The position numbers and the translations under genes are program-made. From NCBI RefSeq assembly GCF_007859275.1, contig NZ_VOHC01000009.1:1-64000 (forward strand): a stretch of DNA of 64,000 bases, read 5' to 3'. The stretch's first letter is position 1. Every line of letters starts with the position of its first letter. Positions 19,259 to 32,087 of this stretch are shown here, piece after piece. This stretch comes from Planomicrobium sp. CPCC 101079. Lineage in GTDB: Bacteria; Bacillota; Bacilli; Bacillales_A; Planococcaceae. The notes below the pieces were generated by a model. That model did no database searches. It saw nothing but the letters and a program-made list of their open reading frames with translations, and was not told the origin of the DNA.

Positions 19259-19861
19259 ATGTCGCAACATTACTATTCCAAAAATCCTCAAACAAAAAGC
19301 AATCCTCGAGAATGGACGTATACATTGCGAGGCGAGAAATTCCATTTCCATACAGACGCAGGCGTTTTTAGCAAAGGTGAAGTGGATTTTGGTTCGCGGC
19401 TATTGATTGAAGCGTTTCAAGATTCGGAAGTAGATGGACCGGTGTTGGATGTTGGGTGTGGATATGGACCGATCGGAATGGCAATCGCCAAAGCATATCC
19501 TCAAAAAGAAGTTCATATGGTAGACGTCAACACGCGTGCAATTGAATTGGCCAAAAAAAATTCAGAAAAAAACGGAATCCATAATGTGAAGGTTTACGAA
19601 AGTGATGGACTTGCTTCAGTGGAAGAGGCGGATTTTTCAGCCATCTTAACAAATCCTCCGATCCGCGCAGGAAAAGAAACGATTTTTCGTTTTTACGAAG
19701 AAGCTTTCGGTAAATTGGCAGCTGGTGGATCTCTTTGGGTAGTTATCCAAAAAAAGCAGGGAGCTCCTTCGACGCAGGAGAAGTTGGAAGAACTTTTTGG
19801 GGAAGTACAGGTAGTGGACAAGAAGAAGGGCTACTTTATTTTTGAAGCAAGAAAAGTTTGA
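19259..19861 (+). CDS. Class I SAM-dependent methyltransferase (RsmC-like, YbxB family)
   Basis: The 200-residue protein has a Rossmann methyltransferase fold: VLDVGCGYGPIGMAIA is the SAM-binding motif I, HMVDVNTRAIELAKKN is motif II, and ILTNPPIRAGKE is the NPP(Y/I) motif of enzymes that methylate a base amino group. It resembles the RsmC family of 16S rRNA guanine methyltransferases and B. subtilis YbxB, which has the same place between rplL and rpoB. The true substrate in Bacillota is uncertain. Confidence 0.88.
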   Translation: MSQHYYSKNPQTKSNPREWTYTLRGEKFHFHTDAGVFSKGEVDFGSRLLIEAFQDSEVDGPVLDVGCGYGPIGMAIAKAYPQKEVHMVDVNTRAIELAKKNSEKNGIHNVKVYESDGLASVEEADFSAILTNPPIRAGKETIFRFYEEAFGKLAAGGSLWVVIQKKQGAPSTQEKLEELFGEVQVVDKKKGYFIFEARKV

Positions 19862-19862
19862 C

Positions 19863-19891
19863 TTGACAAAATGCCTGTGATATCATAATAA
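19863..19891 (+). promoter_or_regulatory. Candidate promoter of rpoB-rpoC
   Basis: TTGACA (19863-19868) begins right after the methyltransferase stop codon. The -10 could be TAATAA (19886-19891, spacing 17) or CATAAT (19884-19889, spacing 15). A second TATAAT at 20048-20053 has only a weak -35 and would leave almost no leader. Confidence 0.6.
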
Positions 19892-19969
19892 AATGCAAAA
19901 ATTATTATTTTGAGGTCGTTTGCCCTTTTTCGGGCATGGCATGGCGACAGAACAAATCACGTGTTAACC

Positions 19970-20010
19970 GAAAATGAGCTAAAATTAGTCTCGTTTTCTT
20001 TTTGTCTTTT
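19970..20010 (+). terminator. Terminator-like hairpin in the rpoB leader
   Basis: The arms gaaaatgag (19970-19978) and ctcgttttc (19990-19998) pair with one G-T and are followed by tttttgtctttt. It lies downstream of the best rpoB promoter and 67 bases before the rpoB start, so it could attenuate rpoBC as well as stop upstream transcripts. A second small hairpin, tgccc/gggca, lies at 19921-19935. Confidence 0.6.
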
Positions 20011-20076
20011 CGATATCATACACTATTTAGTGGAAATCGCAAAGACCTATAATCGTTTTATTGAGGGGTGAATAAG

Positions 20077-23000
20077 TTGGCAGGTCAACTAGTTCAGTAC
20101 GGTCAGCATCGTCAACGCAGAAGTTTTTCGAGAATCAGTGAAGTACTGGATCTTCCGAACTTGATTGAAATTCAGTCATCGTCTTATGAGTGGTTCCTTG
20201 AAGAGGGATTGCGCGAAATGTTCCGGGACATCTCACCGATTGAAGATTTCACAGGGAATCTGTCGCTCGAGTTTGTTGATTACAGTCTCGCAGAACCAAA
20301 ATATCCAGTCGATGAATCTAAGGAACGAGATGTAACTTACGCGGCTCCGCTTCGTGTAAAAGTGCGTCTTCACAACAAAGAAACGGACGAAGTGAAGGAA
20401 CAGGATGTCTTTATGGGAGATTTCCCGTTAATGACAGAAACCGGAACTTTTGTGATCAATGGTGCAGAACGCGTTATCGTTTCTCAATTGGTACGTTCGC
20501 CAAGTGTTTATTTCCATGACAAAACAGATAAAAATGGTAAAAAAGGCTTTGGAGCCACGGTTATTCCAAACCGCGGTGCGTGGCTTGAATATGAAACAGA
20601 TGCAAAAGACGTTGTGTATGTCCGAATCGACCGCACCCGTAAATTGCCTGTAACTGTGCTTTTAAGAGCGCTTGGATTTGGTACCGACCAAGAAATCATT
20701 GATTTGCTTGGTGACAACGAATTCCTTCAGAACACGCTGGAAAAAGACAATACAGAAAGCACCGAAAAAGCGCTTCTGGAAATCTACGAACGCTTGCGCC
20801 CTGGTGAACCACCAACGGTTGAAAGTGCGAAAAGCTTACTTTACTCACGTTTCTTCGACCCGAAACGCTATGATTTAGCAAATGTGGGCCGCTATAAAAT
20901 GAACAAAAAGCTTCATATCAAAAACCGTCTTTTCAACCAAACCATTGCTGAAACATTGGTTGACCCTGAAACAGGCGAAATTTTGGTGGAAGCTGGCACT
21001 TTAATCGACCGCCGAGTTTTGGATCGCTTGATTCCTAACTTGGAAAGTGGAGTAGGTTTCCATACAGTAAACCCGGTAAACGGTGTTCTTGAAGGAGACG
21101 TCACACTTCAATCGGTTAAAATCTTTGCTCCAAATGACGAAAACCAAAAAGAAATCACTGTGATTAGCAATGCTTACGTAGAAGATGCCATTAAACACGT
21201 AACAACAGCTGACATTATTTCTTCTATTAGTTACTTCTTTAACCTGCTTTATGGTGTTGGAAACACAGATGACATCGATCACCTTGGTAACCGTCGCCTT
21301 CGTTCGGTAGGGGAGCTATTGCAAAACCAGTTCCGCATCGGTTTATCCCGTATGGAACGTGTAGTACGCGAGCGCATGTCAATTAACGACACGCAAGCAA
21401 TCGTGCCACAGCAATTGATCAATATCCGTCCAGTTATTGCATCAATCAAAGAGTTCTTCGGTAGTTCTCAGCTTTCCCAGTTTATGGATCAAACAAACCC
21501 ATTAGCTGAATTGACGCACAAACGCCGTTTATCGGCGCTTGGACCTGGTGGTTTAACGCGTGAGCGCGCAGGATTTGAAGTTCGTGACGTTCACTATTCC
21601 CATTATGGCCGTATGTGCCCGATTGAAACGCCTGAGGGCCCGAACATCGGTTTGATCAATACGCTTTCAACATTTGCGAAAGTGAATAAATTCGGTTTTA
21701 TTGAAACGCCATACCGGCGTGTAGATCCTGAAACCGGCATTGTAACAGAACACATCGATTATTTGACAGCTGATGAAGAAGACAACTATGTAGTGGCGCA
21801 GGCCAATTCAAGATTGAACCCAGATGGTTCATTTGTTGAGGAAGAAGTTGTTGCTCGTTTCCGTGGTGAAAACACTGTCTATAAACGCAGCAGCGTCGAC
21901 TATATGGACGTTTCTCCAAAGCAAGTTGTTTCTGTAGCAACAGCATGTATCCCGTTCCTTGAAAACGATGACTCCAACCGGGCATTGATGGGAGCGAACA
22001 TGCAGCGTCAAGCTGTTCCATTGTTGAATCCTGAAGCGCCTTTCGTAGGTACAGGTATGGAGCACCTTGCAGCACGCGACTCAGGAGCAGCGGTAATCGC
22101 TAAATACGAAGGTATTGTGGAATCTGTAGAAGCCAAAGAAATCAAGGTCCGCCGCATTGAAGAAATCGACGGCCAAGAAGTAAAAGGCGACGTAACCACA
22201 TACAAACTGCAAAAGTTTGTCCGTTCTAACCAAGGAACCAGCTATAACCAACGCCCGATTGTAAAAGTGGGCGACCGTGTGTCAAAACGTGATATTTTAG
22301 CGGATGGTCCTTCAATGGAACGGGGCGAAATGGCATTAGGGCGTAACGTACTAGTAGCCTTCATGACTTGGGATGGCTTTAACTATGAAGATGCGATCAT
22401 CATGAGCGAACGTCTTGTTAAAGATGATGTTTACACATCTGTCCATATTGAAGAATACGAATCCGATTCACGCGATACAAAACTAGGGCCTGAAGAAATT
22501 ACTCGCGATATTCCGAACGTAGGGGAAGATGCGCTTCGTAATTTAGATGACCGTGGAATTATCCGTGTCGGAGCGGAAGTTAAAGATGGCGATATTCTAG
22601 TTGGTAAAGTTACTCCTAAGGGAGTTACAGAGTTGACTGCCGAAGAACGCTTGCTGCATGCAATCTTTGGAGAAAAAGCGCGTGAAGTGCGTGATACTTC
22701 GCTGCGTGTGCCTCACGGCGCCGGCGGTATCGTACTTGACGTGAAGATTTTCAACCGCGAAGATGGCGATGAGCTGCCGCCAGGTGTTAACCAGCTGGTT
22801 CGTGCTTATATCGTTCAAAAACGTAAAATTTCAGTCGGCGATAAAATGGCCGGCCGCCATGGTAACAAAGGTGTTATTTCGCGCATTCTTCCTGAAGAAG
22901 ATATGCCGTTTATGCCGGATGGAACTCCTGTCGACATCATGCTTAACCCGCTTGGTGTACCTTCACGGATGAACATCGGGCAAGTATTGGAGCTGCATTT

Positions 23001-23631
23001 AGGTATGGCTTCCCGTTCACTTGGAATTCATATGGCATCTTCAGTATTTGATGGTGCCAATGAAGAAGATGTTTGGGGGACAATGGAAGAAGCAGGAATG
23101 TCGCGTGACGGGAAAACCGTTCTTTATGACGGCCGTTCCGGTGAAGCGTTCGACAACCGTGTCTCAGTAGGGATCATGTACATGATCAAACTTGCGCACA
23201 TGGTTGACGATAAGTTGCACGCCCGTTCAACTGGTCCTTACTCTCTTGTTACTCAACAGCCTCTTGGCGGTAAAGCCCAATTCGGCGGACAGCGTTTTGG
23301 TGAAATGGAAGTATGGGCACTCGAAGCTTATGGTGCTGCCCATACCCTTCAGGAAATCTTAACGGTCAAGTCGGATGATGTGGTTGGTCGTGTTAAAACA
23401 TATGAAGCTATTGTCAAAGGCGAAAGCGTACCAGAACCAAGTGTTCCAGAATCATTCAAAGTATTGATCAAAGAACTTCAAAGTTTAGGTATGGACGTTA
23501 AAATGCTGACAATTGATGATGAAGAAATTGAATTGCGTGATTTGGACGAAGAAGATGACCTTCAGCCAGCTGATTCATTGAACATCTTGCCAATTGCAGA
23601 CAAAGAAGCGCCTGTTGGAACAATTGATTGA
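20077..23631 (+). CDS. rpoB: RNA polymerase subunit beta
   Basis: RpoB forms one pincer and much of the active centre of RNA polymerase. The 1184-residue product has the N-terminal protrusion ([18 protein letters not shown]), the rifampicin pocket ([20 protein letters not shown] then RLSAL, all wild-type residues), and the conserved C-terminal blocks [13 protein letters not shown] and [25 protein letters not shown]. The TTG at 20077, eight bases after gagggg, gives the family N-terminus [10 protein letters not shown]. subtilis also uses TTG here. An in-frame GTG at 20068 lies within the Shine-Dalgarno. Confidence 0.97.
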   Translation: MAGQLVQYGQHRQRRSFSRISEVLDLPNLIEIQSSSYEWFLEEGLREMFRDISPIEDFTGNLSLEFVDYSLAEPKYPVDESKERDVTYAAPLRVKVRLHNKETDEVKEQDVFMGDFPLMTETGTFVINGAERVIVSQLVRSPSVYFHDKTDKNGKKGFGATVIPNRGAWLEYETDAKDVVYVRIDRTRKLPVTVLLRALGFGTDQEIIDLLGDNEFLQNTLEKDNTESTEKALLEIYERLRPGEPPTVESAKSLLYSRFFDPKRYDLANVGRYKMNKKLHIKNRLFNQTIAETLVDPETGEILVEAGTLIDRRVLDRLIPNLESGVGFHTVNPVNGVLEGDVTLQSVKIFAPNDENQKEITVISNAYVEDAIKHVTTADIISSISYFFNLLYGVGNTDDIDHLGNRRLRSVGELLQNQFRIGLSRMERVVRERMSINDTQAIVPQQLINIRPVIASIKEFFGSSQLSQFMDQTNPLAELTHKRRLSALGPGGLTRERAGFEVRDVHYSHYGRMCPIETPEGPNIGLINTLSTFAKVNKFGFIETPYRRVDPETGIVTEHIDYLTADEEDNYVVAQANSRLNPDGSFVEEEVVARFRGENTVYKRSSVDYMDVSPKQVVSVATACIPFLENDDSNRALMGANMQRQAVPLLNPEAPFVGTGMEHLAARDSGAAVIAKYEGIVESVEAKEIKVRRIEEIDGQEVKGDVTTYKLQKFVRSNQGTSYNQRPIVKVGDRVSKRDILADGPSMERGEMALGRNVLVAFMTWDGFNYEDAIIMSERLVKDDVYTSVHIEEYESDSRDTKLGPEEITRDIPNVGEDALRNLDDRGIIRVGAEVKDGDILVGKVTPKGVTELTAEERLLHAIFGEKAREVRDTSLRVPHGAGGIVLDVKIFNREDGDELPPGVNQLVRAYIVQKRKISVGDKMAGRHGNKGVISRILPEEDMPFMPDGTPVDIMLNPLGVPSRMNIGQVLELHLGMASRSLGIHMASSVFDGANEEDVWGTMEEAGMSRDGKTVLYDGRSGEAFDNRVSVGIMYMIKLAHMVDDKLHARSTGPYSLVTQQPLGGKAQFGGQRFGEMEVWALEAYGAAHTLQEILTVKSDDVVGRVKTYEAIVKGESVPEPSVPESFKVLIKELQSLGMDVKMLTIDDEEIELRDLDEEDDLQPADSLNILPIADKEAPVGTID

Positions 23632-23639
23632 TAAACTTT

Positions 23640-23674
23640 GGAATCGGACGGCTTTGAACAGCCGTTCGGCTTCC
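23640..23674 (+). other. Hairpin between rpoB and rpoC
   Basis: Arms cggacggct (23645-23653) and agccgttcg (23660-23668) form nine pairs with a six-base loop, extended by ggaa/ttcc on the outside. There is no T run, so it is more likely an mRNA processing or stability element than a terminator. Confidence 0.55.
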
Positions 23675-23738
23675 ATTTGCTTGGTTACAAACGAGGAAGA
23701 GCCGTGCAGAAACTCGAGACAAAAGGGAGGTAGGCTCC

Positions 23739-26700
23739 TTGATAGATGTTAACAATTTTGAGTATATGAAAATCGGATTAGCGTCACCCGATAAAATTCG
23801 CTCATGGTCTTATGGAGAAGTCAAAAAGCCAGAAACAATTAACTACCGTACATTAAAACCTGAAAAAGACGGTTTGTTCTGTGAACGTATTTTCGGTCCT
23901 ACAAAAGACTGGGAATGCCATTGCGGAAAATACAAACGCGTTCGTTATAAAGGTGTTGTCTGTGATCGCTGTGGCGTTGAAGTTACGCGTTCAAAAGTAA
24001 GACGTGAACGTATGGGCCACATTGAACTTGCAGCTCCTGTTTCACATATCTGGTATTTCAAAGGGATTCCGAGCCGTATGGGCCTTATCTTGGATATGTC
24101 CCCGCGCTCACTCGAAGAAGTTATCTATTTTGCTTCTTATGTAGTAATCGATCCTGCGGATACACCACTTGAAAAGAAACAGCTTCTTTCTGAAAAGGAA
24201 TACCGCGCATACCGTGATAAGTTTGGGAAAAAATTCCAAGCCGCTATGGGAGCGGAAGCGATCAAACGACTTCTTCAAGAAATCGACCTTGAACGCGAAA
24301 CTGACTCATTGAAAGAAGAATTGAAAACGGCTCAAGGCCAACGCCGCACTCGTGCGATCAAACGCCTTGAAGTAGTGGAATCTTTCCGTAACTCAGGAAA
24401 CAATCCTGATTGGATGATTCTGGATGTTCTTCCAGTTATTCCACCTGAACTTCGCCCGATGGTTCAATTGGACGGCGGTCGCTTTGCGACTTCCGATCTA
24501 AATGATCTTTATCGCCGCGTAATCAACCGGAATAACCGTTTGAAACGCTTATTGGATCTTGGTGCTCCTAGCATTATCGTCCAAAACGAAAAACGCATGC
24601 TTCAGGAAGCTGTAGATGCGCTGATTGACAATGGCCGCCGTGGCCGTCCTGTTACAGGACCAGGTAACCGTCCATTGAAATCTCTTTCTCATATGTTAAA
24701 AGGGAAACAAGGACGTTTCCGCCAGAACCTTCTTGGTAAACGTGTTGACTATTCAGGTCGTTCAGTTATCGTTGTTGGACCAAACTTGAAAATGTATCAG
24801 TGCGGTTTGCCGAAGGGAATGGCAATCGAATTGTTCAAGCCTTTCGTTATGAAAGAACTTGTTGAACGTGGGCTTGCCCACAACATCAAGAGCGCGAAGC
24901 GCAAAATTGAACGTCTTCATTCTGAAGTTTGGGATGTACTGGAAGATGTCATTAAGGAGCATCCGGTTCTATTGAACCGGGCACCAACCCTTCACAGACT
25001 TGGTATCCAGGCATTTGAACCGACCTTGGTTGAAGGTAAAGCGATCCGTCTTCATCCGCTTGTATGTACCGCATACAACGCCGATTTCGATGGTGACCAA
25101 ATGGCTGTTCACGTACCGTTATCATCCGAAGCACAAGCAGAAGCAAGACTTTTAATGCTTGCAGCTCAAAACATTTTGAACCCGAAAGACGGGAAACCTG
25201 TTGTAACACCTTCTCAGGATATGGTTTTAGGGAACTATTACTTAACGCTTGAGCGTGAAGGTGCTACAGGAGAAGGCGCTACTTTTACCGGACCGGAAGA
25301 AGTAATGATCGCTTATCAAACAGGCCACGTCCATCTTCATACACGTATTGCCATCTTAGCGGGATCAGTTAACAACCCGACATTTACAGAAGAGCAAAAC
25401 AAAATGCTATTGCTGACAACAGTCGGTAAAGTCATTTTCAATGAGATTCTGCCAAAGTCATTCCCTTACATCAATGAACCGACAAATTACAACTTGCAGG
25501 TGGAAACACCAGCGAAGTACTTCGTGCCGACTACGACAGATGTCCGCCGTCATATCGAAGAAGCCGAGCTAGTGACTCCATTTAAAAAGAAAATCCTTGG
25601 GGAAATCATTGCTGAAGTATTTACGCGTTTCCACATCACAGAAACTTCAAGAATGCTTGACCGCATGAAGAGCCTAGGATTCAAATACTCAACTCAAGCT
25701 GGTATTACCGTTGGGGTTGCAGATATTGTCGTACTTCCTGATAAAGGTGAAATCTTAATCGAAGCACAAGCAAATGTTGATAAAGTAATGAAGCAGTTCC
25801 GTCGTGGTTTGATTACTGAAGAAGAGCGTTATGCGCGTGTTATCTCTTACTGGAGCAGCGCAAAAGATGTTATTCAGGAAAAACTGATGGCTTCCTTAGA
25901 TAAAACAAACCCGATTTACATGATGAGTGACTCTGGTGCCCGTGGTAACGCGTCCAACTTTACACAGCTTGCTGGTATGCGCGGACTCATGGCCAACCCG
26001 GCTGGACGAATCATTGAACTTCCGATCAAATCTTCATTCCGTGAAGGTCTGACGGTACTCGAATACTTCATCTCGACTCACGGTGCGCGTAAAGGCCTTG
26101 CCGATACAGCACTGAAAACAGCAGACTCAGGTTACTTGACTCGTCGTCTAGTAGATGTTGCACAAGATGCAATTGTCCGCGAAAATGACTGTGGCACGGA
26201 CCGCGGCTTGCTAGTTGGGGCGTTAATGGAAGGAACGGAAGTTATCGAAGAGCTTGACGAGCGTATCATTGGCCGCCATGCGAAGAAAACAATCCGCCAT
26301 CCAGAAACAAAAGAAGTTATTGTAGCTAAAGACGAATTGATTACTCACGACTTGGCTCGTTTGATTGTTGAAGCAGGAATCAAAGAAGTAACTATTCGTT
26401 CGGCATTTACATGTAACACAAAACACGGCGTATGTAAGAAGTGCTACGGTACGAACTTGGCAACTGGCGATGAAGTTGAAGTGGGCGAAGCAGTTGGGAT
26501 TATTGCAGCTCAATCAATTGGTGAGCCAGGAACCCAGCTCACAATGCGTACGTTCCACACAGGTGGAGTTGCGGGTGACGATATTACCCAAGGTCTTCCG
26601 CGTATCCAAGAGATTTTTGAATCACGTAATCCAAAAGGGCAAGCTGTTATTTCTGAGATAAACGGTACTATCACCGAAATTGATGAAATTAGAGAAGGCC

Positions 26701-27344
26701 TGAAAGAAATTACGATTCAAGGAGACGTTGAAACTCGTAAATATCTGGCTCCTTATAATGCACGATTAAAAGTACAGCTTAACGATACAATCCGCCGCGG
26801 TGAAGTATTGACCGATGGATCGATTGATCCGAAGCAATTGCTTCAAGTTAAAGATGTACAATCTGTACAAGTGTATCTATTAAAAGAAGTTCAAAAAGTT
26901 TACCGCATGCAGGGCGTTGAAATCGGCGACAAACACGTTGAAGTTATGGTCCGTCAAATGTTCCGTAAAGTTCGCGTAATCGAAGCCGGCGACACTGATT
27001 TGCTTCCAGGTTCACTTTTGGATATTCACCAATTCACAGAAGCGAACGTAAAAGCGGTCCTAGAAGGCAACTTGCCTGCTACAAGCCGTCCTGTTATTCT
27101 CGGGATCACGAAAGCTTCACTTGAAACAGAATCATTCCTATCAGCAGCGTCCTTCCAAGAAACGACTCGTGTCTTAACGGATGCGGCTATTAAAGGAAAA
27201 CGTGATGAACTGTTAGGTCTGAAAGAAAATGTTATCATCGGTAAACTTGTTCCAGCTGGAACGGGGATGCAGCGTTACCGTCAGATTAAGATTGCAAAAG
27301 ATGAGTTGCACGAAGAAGCAGAAACAGTTAGCACAGAATCATAA
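23739..27344 (+). CDS. rpoC: RNA polymerase subunit beta'
   Basis: RpoC holds the catalytic magnesium and the clamp. The 1201 residues start [17 protein letters not shown], contain the zinc ligands in [20 protein letters not shown], the metal-binding [12 protein letters not shown], the bridge-helix region and the second zinc site ([13 protein letters not shown]). The TTG start at 23739 follows aagggaggtag, as in B. subtilis. A strong terminator after it separates rpoBC from the str operon. Confidence 0.97.
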   Translation: MIDVNNFEYMKIGLASPDKIRSWSYGEVKKPETINYRTLKPEKDGLFCERIFGPTKDWECHCGKYKRVRYKGVVCDRCGVEVTRSKVRRERMGHIELAAPVSHIWYFKGIPSRMGLILDMSPRSLEEVIYFASYVVIDPADTPLEKKQLLSEKEYRAYRDKFGKKFQAAMGAEAIKRLLQEIDLERETDSLKEELKTAQGQRRTRAIKRLEVVESFRNSGNNPDWMILDVLPVIPPELRPMVQLDGGRFATSDLNDLYRRVINRNNRLKRLLDLGAPSIIVQNEKRMLQEAVDALIDNGRRGRPVTGPGNRPLKSLSHMLKGKQGRFRQNLLGKRVDYSGRSVIVVGPNLKMYQCGLPKGMAIELFKPFVMKELVERGLAHNIKSAKRKIERLHSEVWDVLEDVIKEHPVLLNRAPTLHRLGIQAFEPTLVEGKAIRLHPLVCTAYNADFDGDQMAVHVPLSSEAQAEARLLMLAAQNILNPKDGKPVVTPSQDMVLGNYYLTLEREGATGEGATFTGPEEVMIAYQTGHVHLHTRIAILAGSVNNPTFTEEQNKMLLLTTVGKVIFNEILPKSFPYINEPTNYNLQVETPAKYFVPTTTDVRRHIEEAELVTPFKKKILGEIIAEVFTRFHITETSRMLDRMKSLGFKYSTQAGITVGVADIVVLPDKGEILIEAQANVDKVMKQFRRGLITEEERYARVISYWSSAKDVIQEKLMASLDKTNPIYMMSDSGARGNASNFTQLAGMRGLMANPAGRIIELPIKSSFREGLTVLEYFISTHGARKGLADTALKTADSGYLTRRLVDVAQDAIVRENDCGTDRGLLVGALMEGTEVIEELDERIIGRHAKKTIRHPETKEVIVAKDELITHDLARLIVEAGIKEVTIRSAFTCNTKHGVCKKCYGTNLATGDEVEVGEAVGIIAAQSIGEPGTQLTMRTFHTGGVAGDDITQGLPRIQEIFESRNPKGQAVISEINGTITEIDEIREGLKEITIQGDVETRKYLAPYNARLKVQLNDTIRRGEVLTDGSIDPKQLLQVKDVQSVQVYLLKEVQKVYRMQGVEIGDKHVEVMVRQMFRKVRVIEAGDTDLLPGSLLDIHQFTEANVKAVLEGNLPATSRPVILGITKASLETESFLSAASFQETTRVLTDAAIKGKRDELLGLKENVIIGKLVPAGTGMQRYRQIKIAKDELHEEAETVSTES

Positions 27345-27360
27345 AAAAGTCTTGTTGATT

Positions 27361-27393
27361 CCGGAAAGTTTAATAAAACTTTCCGGGATTTTT
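27361..27393 (+). terminator. Intrinsic terminator after rpoC
   Basis: Perfect arms ccggaaagttt (27361-27371) and aaactttccgg (27376-27386) with a four-base loop, followed by ga and five T. Confidence 0.92.
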
Positions 27394-27403
27394 CAGGAAT
27401 CAG

Positions 27404-27432
27404 TTGACACTGTCAGCAGAGAATGATAACAT
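27404..27432 (+). promoter_or_regulatory. Promoter of the str operon
   Basis: TTGACA (27404-27409) and TAACAT (27427-27432) are 17 bases apart with an extended TGa before the -10. It drives rpsL-rpsG-fusA. Confidence 0.75.
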
Positions 27433-27439
27433 ATTGAGG

Positions 27440-27660
27440 GTTGATGTTTAACGGTCTGTTACTGCTCGATTTATGATCCTCAGATTAACTATTAAAGTAG
27501 TTTCAGATAAGTAAAACGATCATCGGTACAAACAACAGTAAGCGTCTAAACGGTTACTGGATAACAGTTTTTGTGTAAAAAACACAAAGACTTTGTTTTT
27601 ACCCAAAAAATGAACCACCTGGATATGTGGTATTAGAACACCTTTTGAGAGGAGGAAAAA
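27440..27660 (+). other. Long structured leader of rpsL
   Basis: About 220 bases lie between the promoter and rpsL with no gene. They hold a hairpin around 27573-27590 (ttgtgt pairing with acacaa) and another at 27613-27630 (accac with gtggt). In B. subtilis the L7Ae-like gene rplGB (ybxF) lies between rpoC and rpsL; no such reading frame is present. A ribosomal-protein control element is possible but not recognised. Confidence 0.45.
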
Positions 27661-27664
27661 ATCA

Positions 27665-28084
27665 ATGCCTACTATTAACCAATTAGTAAACAAACCTCGT
27701 AAACCAAAAAGCACGAAATCAGGCTCACCAGCGTTGAACAAAGGGTATAACAGCTTCCAAAAGTCTCAGACTAACGTTAGCTCACCTCAAAAACGTGGAG
27801 TTTGTACACGTGTGGGTACGATGACACCAAAAAAACCAAACTCAGCATTGCGTAAATACGCACGTGTTCGTTTGACAAACCAAATTGAGGTTAATGCTTA
27901 CATCCCTGGAGAAGGCCACAACCTTCAAGAGCACAGTGTAATTCTTCTTCGCGGCGGACGCGTAAAAGATTTACCGGGTGTACGTTACCATATCGTACGT
28001 GGAGCACTTGATACTGCTGGAGTAAACGGCCGTATGCAAGGACGTTCTAAATACGGAACAAAACGTCCAAAAGAAAAAAAATAA
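27665..28084 (+). CDS. rpsL: Ribosomal protein S12
   Basis: S12 sits at the decoding centre of the 30S subunit. The 139-residue protein has the conserved [17 protein letters not shown] with lysine at position 56, and [13 protein letters not shown], both as in streptomycin-sensitive strains (E. coli K42 and K87 equivalents). The N-terminus is [13 protein letters not shown]. It is the first gene of rpsL-rpsG-fusA. Confidence 0.97.
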   Translation: MPTINQLVNKPRKPKSTKSGSPALNKGYNSFQKSQTNVSSPQKRGVCTRVGTMTPKKPNSALRKYARVRLTNQIEVNAYIPGEGHNLQEHSVILLRGGRVKDLPGVRYHIVRGALDTAGVNGRMQGRSKYGTKRPKEKK

Positions 28085-28600
<516 letters not shown>

Positions 28601-28651
28601 TTTCTTTCAAGATGTTAAAATCTTAATCCGAGACGGAAGGAGAAAAACAAC

Positions 28652-30730
28652 ATGGCAAGAGAGTTCTCCTTAGACAAAACACGTAATATCGGAATCATGG
28701 CACACATTGATGCCGGTAAAACGACTACTACGGAGCGTATTTTATACTACACAGGTCGAATCCATAAAATTGGTGAAACGCATGAAGGTGCTTCTCAAAT
28801 GGACTGGATGGAGCAAGAGCAAGAGCGTGGTATTACAATCACATCTGCTGCAACAACAGCTTCATGGAAAGAACATCGCGTTAACATCATTGATACTCCA
28901 GGACACGTAGACTTCACAGTTGAAGTTGAACGTTCATTGCGTGTACTTGATGGTGCAGTTACAGTTCTTGATGCTCAATCAGGTGTTGAGCCTCAAACTG
29001 AAACAGTATGGCGTCAAGCTACAACTTACGGAGTTCCACGTATCGTTTTCATCAACAAGATGGATAAAATCGGTGCTGATTTCCTTTATTCCGTAAAAAC
29101 TTTGCATGATCGCTTGCAAGCGAATGCTCACCCAATTCAATTGCCAATCGGTGCCGAAGATGAGTTCTCTGGAATCATTGACTTGGTTGAAATGAATGCA
29201 CGCTTCTATGCAAACGATTTGGGAACTGAAATTACTGAAGGGGATATTCCAGAGGAATACAAAGAGCAGGCTGAAGACTACCACACTAGATTAGTGGAAG
29301 CAGTAGCTGAGCTTGATGAAGAACTTATGGAAAAATACCTTGGCGGCGAAGAAATTACAAAAGAAGAGCTTAAAGCAGCAATCCGTAAAGGAACGTTGGA
29401 TGTTGAGTTCTACCCAGTAGTTTGCGGAACTGCTTTCAAAAACAAAGGTGTTCAATTAATGCTTGATGCAGTAATCGATTACCTGCCATCTCCATTGGAT
29501 GTGCCTCCAATGACAGGTGTTCTTCCAGATTCTGATGAGGAAGTATTGCGTAGACCTAGCGAAGAAGAGCCATTCTCAGCGCTAGCGTTTAAAGTAATGA
29601 CAGATCCATACGTAGGGAAACTAACGTTCTTCCGCGTATATTCTGGTACTCTTAAATCTGGTTCTTACGTACAAAACTCTTCTAAAGGAAAACGTGAACG
29701 TGTAGGACGTATCCTGCAAATGCACGCTAACTCCCGTGAAGAAATCTCTGAAGTATATTGCGGAGATATCGCTGCTGCAATCGGCCTTAAAGATACATCT
29801 ACTGGAGATACATTGAGCGACGAGAAGCACCAAGTAATCCTTGAGCGCATGGTCTTCCCAGAACCAGTTATTTCGTTATCAGTAGAGCCGAAATCAAAAG
29901 CGGACCAAGATAAAATGGGTCAAGCTCTTGCTAAATTGCAAGAAGAAGATCCGACTTTCCGTGCACATACAGACCAGGAAACTGGCCAAACAATCATCGC
30001 GGGTATGGGTGAACTTCACCTTGATATCCTCGTTGACCGTATGCGCCGCGAGTTTAACGTAGAAGCTAACGTGGGTGCACCTCAGGTATCTTACCGTGAG
30101 ACATTCCGCAGCTCTGCACAAGTTGAAGGTAAATTTGTACGCCAATCAGGTGGACGCGGACAATTTGGACACGTTTGGATTGAATTCTCTCCAAACGAAG
30201 AAGGAGCAGGTTTTGAATTTGAAAATGCTATCGTTGGTGGTGTTGTTCCTCGCGAATACATCCCAGCAGTTGAAGCGGGTCTACGCGACTCTCTAGACAA
30301 CGGTGTTCTTGCCGGATACCCATTGATCGATATCAAAGCTCGTTTGTTCGACGGTTCTTACCATGATGTTGACTCGAATGAAATGGCATTTAAAGTAGCT
30401 GCTTCTATGGCTCTTAAAAATGCAATCTCTAAAGTTAATCCGGTAATTCTTGAGCCAATCATGCGTGTTGAGGTTGTTATCCCTGAGGAATACCTTGGAG
30501 ATATCATGGGTGACATTACGTCACGCCGCGGCCGTGTAGAAGGTATGGAAGCTCGCGGAAACGCGCAAGTTGTCCGTGCTATGGTTCCTCTTGCTGAAAT
30601 GTTTGGTTATGCAACTTCATTGCGTTCTAATACGCAAGGCCGTGGTGTATTCTCAATGCACTTCGATCACTATGAAGAAGTACCAAAATCAATTTCAGAA
30701 GAAATTATCAAAAAAAATAAAGGTCAATAA
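28652..30730 (+). CDS. fusA: Elongation factor G
   Basis: EF-G drives translocation and, with RRF, ribosome recycling. The 692 residues show the GTPase motifs [15 protein letters not shown] (G1), [11 protein letters not shown] (G2), [12 protein letters not shown] (G3) and NKMDK (G4), followed by domains II to V, including the ending [11 protein letters not shown]. Start ATG follows acggaaggag. Tuf follows after 114 bases with its own promoter. Confidence 0.98.
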   Translation: MAREFSLDKTRNIGIMAHIDAGKTTTTERILYYTGRIHKIGETHEGASQMDWMEQEQERGITITSAATTASWKEHRVNIIDTPGHVDFTVEVERSLRVLDGAVTVLDAQSGVEPQTETVWRQATTYGVPRIVFINKMDKIGADFLYSVKTLHDRLQANAHPIQLPIGAEDEFSGIIDLVEMNARFYANDLGTEITEGDIPEEYKEQAEDYHTRLVEAVAELDEELMEKYLGGEEITKEELKAAIRKGTLDVEFYPVVCGTAFKNKGVQLMLDAVIDYLPSPLDVPPMTGVLPDSDEEVLRRPSEEEPFSALAFKVMTDPYVGKLTFFRVYSGTLKSGSYVQNSSKGKRERVGRILQMHANSREEISEVYCGDIAAAIGLKDTSTGDTLSDEKHQVILERMVFPEPVISLSVEPKSKADQDKMGQALAKLQEEDPTFRAHTDQETGQTIIAGMGELHLDILVDRMRREFNVEANVGAPQVSYRETFRSSAQVEGKFVRQSGGRGQFGHVWIEFSPNEEGAGFEFENAIVGGVVPREYIPAVEAGLRDSLDNGVLAGYPLIDIKARLFDGSYHDVDSNEMAFKVAASMALKNAISKVNPVILEPIMRVEVVIPEEYLGDIMGDITSRRGRVEGMEARGNAQVVRAMVPLAEMFGYATSLRSNTQGRGVFSMHFDHYEEVPKSISEEIIKKNKGQ

Positions 30731-30759
30731 TTGAATTTTGATCTTTAATAAAGTATAAA
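30731..30759 (+). promoter_or_regulatory. Internal promoter of tuf
   Basis: TTGAAT (30731-30736) and TATAAA (30754-30759) are 17 bases apart, starting at the fusA stop. A hairpin with arms cccggaa (30771-30777) and ttccggg (30794-30800) forms at the start of the tuf leader. Confidence 0.6.
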
Positions 30760-30844
30760 TAATTTGTATGCCCGGAATGGTAGGCGCCTATTTTTCCGGG
30801 AACGCAGATTACCTAGCAACTTAATTTTAAGGAGGATTTTTCTA

Positions 30845-32032
30845 ATGGGAAAAGCTAAATTTGATCGCTCGAAAACACATGCGAATATTGGTACAATCGG
30901 TCACGTTGACCATGGTAAAACAACTTTAACTGCAGCAATCGCTACAGTTCTTTCTAAGCGTCTTGGCGGGGAAGCTCGTTCATACGACCAAATCGACAAC
31001 GCACCAGAAGAAAAAGAGCGCGGTATTACAATCAATACTTCACACGTTGAGTATGAAACTGCAAACCGCCACTATGCACACGTTGACTGCCCAGGACACG
31101 CCGACTATGTTAAAAACATGATCACTGGCGCTGCTCAAATGGACGGCGGGATCCTAGTAGTATCTGCTGCTGACGGCCCAATGCCACAAACTCGTGAGCA
31201 CATCCTTCTTTCACGTCAAGTTGGTGTTCCTTACCTAGTTGTATTCATGAACAAATGTGATATGGTAGACGACGAAGAACTTCTTGAACTAGTTGAAATG
31301 GAAGTACGCGATCTATTATCAGAATATGACTTCCCTGGCGATGACATTCCTGTTATCAAAGGTTCTGCTCTTAAAGCTCTTGAAGGCGAAGAAGAGTGGG
31401 AAGAAAAAATCGTTGAATTGATGGACGCAGTTGATGAGTACATCCCAACTCCACCACGTGACACTGACAAGCCATTCATGATGCCAGTTGAGGACGTTTT
31501 CTCAATTACTGGTCGTGGTACAGTTGCTACTGGTCGTGTTGAGCGTGGACAAGTTAAAGTCGGCGATACTATCGACATCATCGGTCTTACAGAAGAGCCA
31601 AAATCTACTACTGTAACAGGTGTAGAAATGTTCCGTAAATTGCTTGACTATGCTGAAGCTGGCGACAACATCGGTGCACTTCTTCGCGGGATTTCTCGTG
31701 ACGATGTACAACGTGGACAAGTATTGGCTAAACCAGGCACAATCACTCCACACACTGAGTTCAAAGCTGAAGTTTATGTTCTTTCAAAAGAAGAGGGTGG
31801 ACGTCACACTCCATTCTTCACAAACTACCGTCCGCAGTTCTACTTCCGTACAACTGACGTAACTGGTGTTTGCAACCTTCCTGAAGGCGTTGAAATGGTT
31901 ATGCCTGGAGACAACATCGAAATGAACGTTGCTCTAATCTCTCCAATCGCGCTTGAAGAAGGAACAAAGTTCTCTATCCGTGAGGGTGGACGTACTGTAG
32001 GCGCTGGCGTTGTTGCTTCTATCCAGAAGTAA
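30845..32032 (+). CDS. tuf: Elongation factor Tu
   Basis: EF-Tu carries aminoacyl-tRNA to the ribosome. The 395-residue protein has [14 protein letters not shown] (G1), [13 protein letters not shown] (G2), [12 protein letters not shown] (G3) and NKCDM (G4), then beta-barrel domains II and III. ATG 30845 follows taaggagg and gives [19 protein letters not shown]; the longer open frame upstream is leader. It closes the str operon, with a strong terminator at 32050. Confidence 0.98.
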   Translation: MGKAKFDRSKTHANIGTIGHVDHGKTTLTAAIATVLSKRLGGEARSYDQIDNAPEEKERGITINTSHVEYETANRHYAHVDCPGHADYVKNMITGAAQMDGGILVVSAADGPMPQTREHILLSRQVGVPYLVVFMNKCDMVDDEELLELVEMEVRDLLSEYDFPGDDIPVIKGSALKALEGEEEWEEKIVELMDAVDEYIPTPPRDTDKPFMMPVEDVFSITGRGTVATGRVERGQVKVGDTIDIIGLTEEPKSTTVTGVEMFRKLLDYAEAGDNIGALLRGISRDDVQRGQVLAKPGTITPHTEFKAEVYVLSKEEGGRHTPFFTNYRPQFYFRTTDVTGVCNLPEGVEMVMPGDNIEMNVALISPIALEEGTKFSIREGGRTVGAGVVASIQK

Positions 32033-32049
32033 TTTCTATTAAGTGCTTA

Positions 32050-32087
32050 ACCCCTATCTCATTTTTAATGAGGTAGGGGTTTTTTTG
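32050..32087 (+). terminator. Intrinsic terminator after tuf
   Basis: The arms acccctatctcat (32050-32062) and atgaggtaggggt (32068-32080) pair with one G-T and run into eight T. Confidence 0.92.

Noticed and set aside
20048-20053. TATAAT as main rpoB promoter
   Set aside because: No acceptable -35 at the right distance, and the transcript would start almost at the Shine-Dalgarno; kept only as an alternative.
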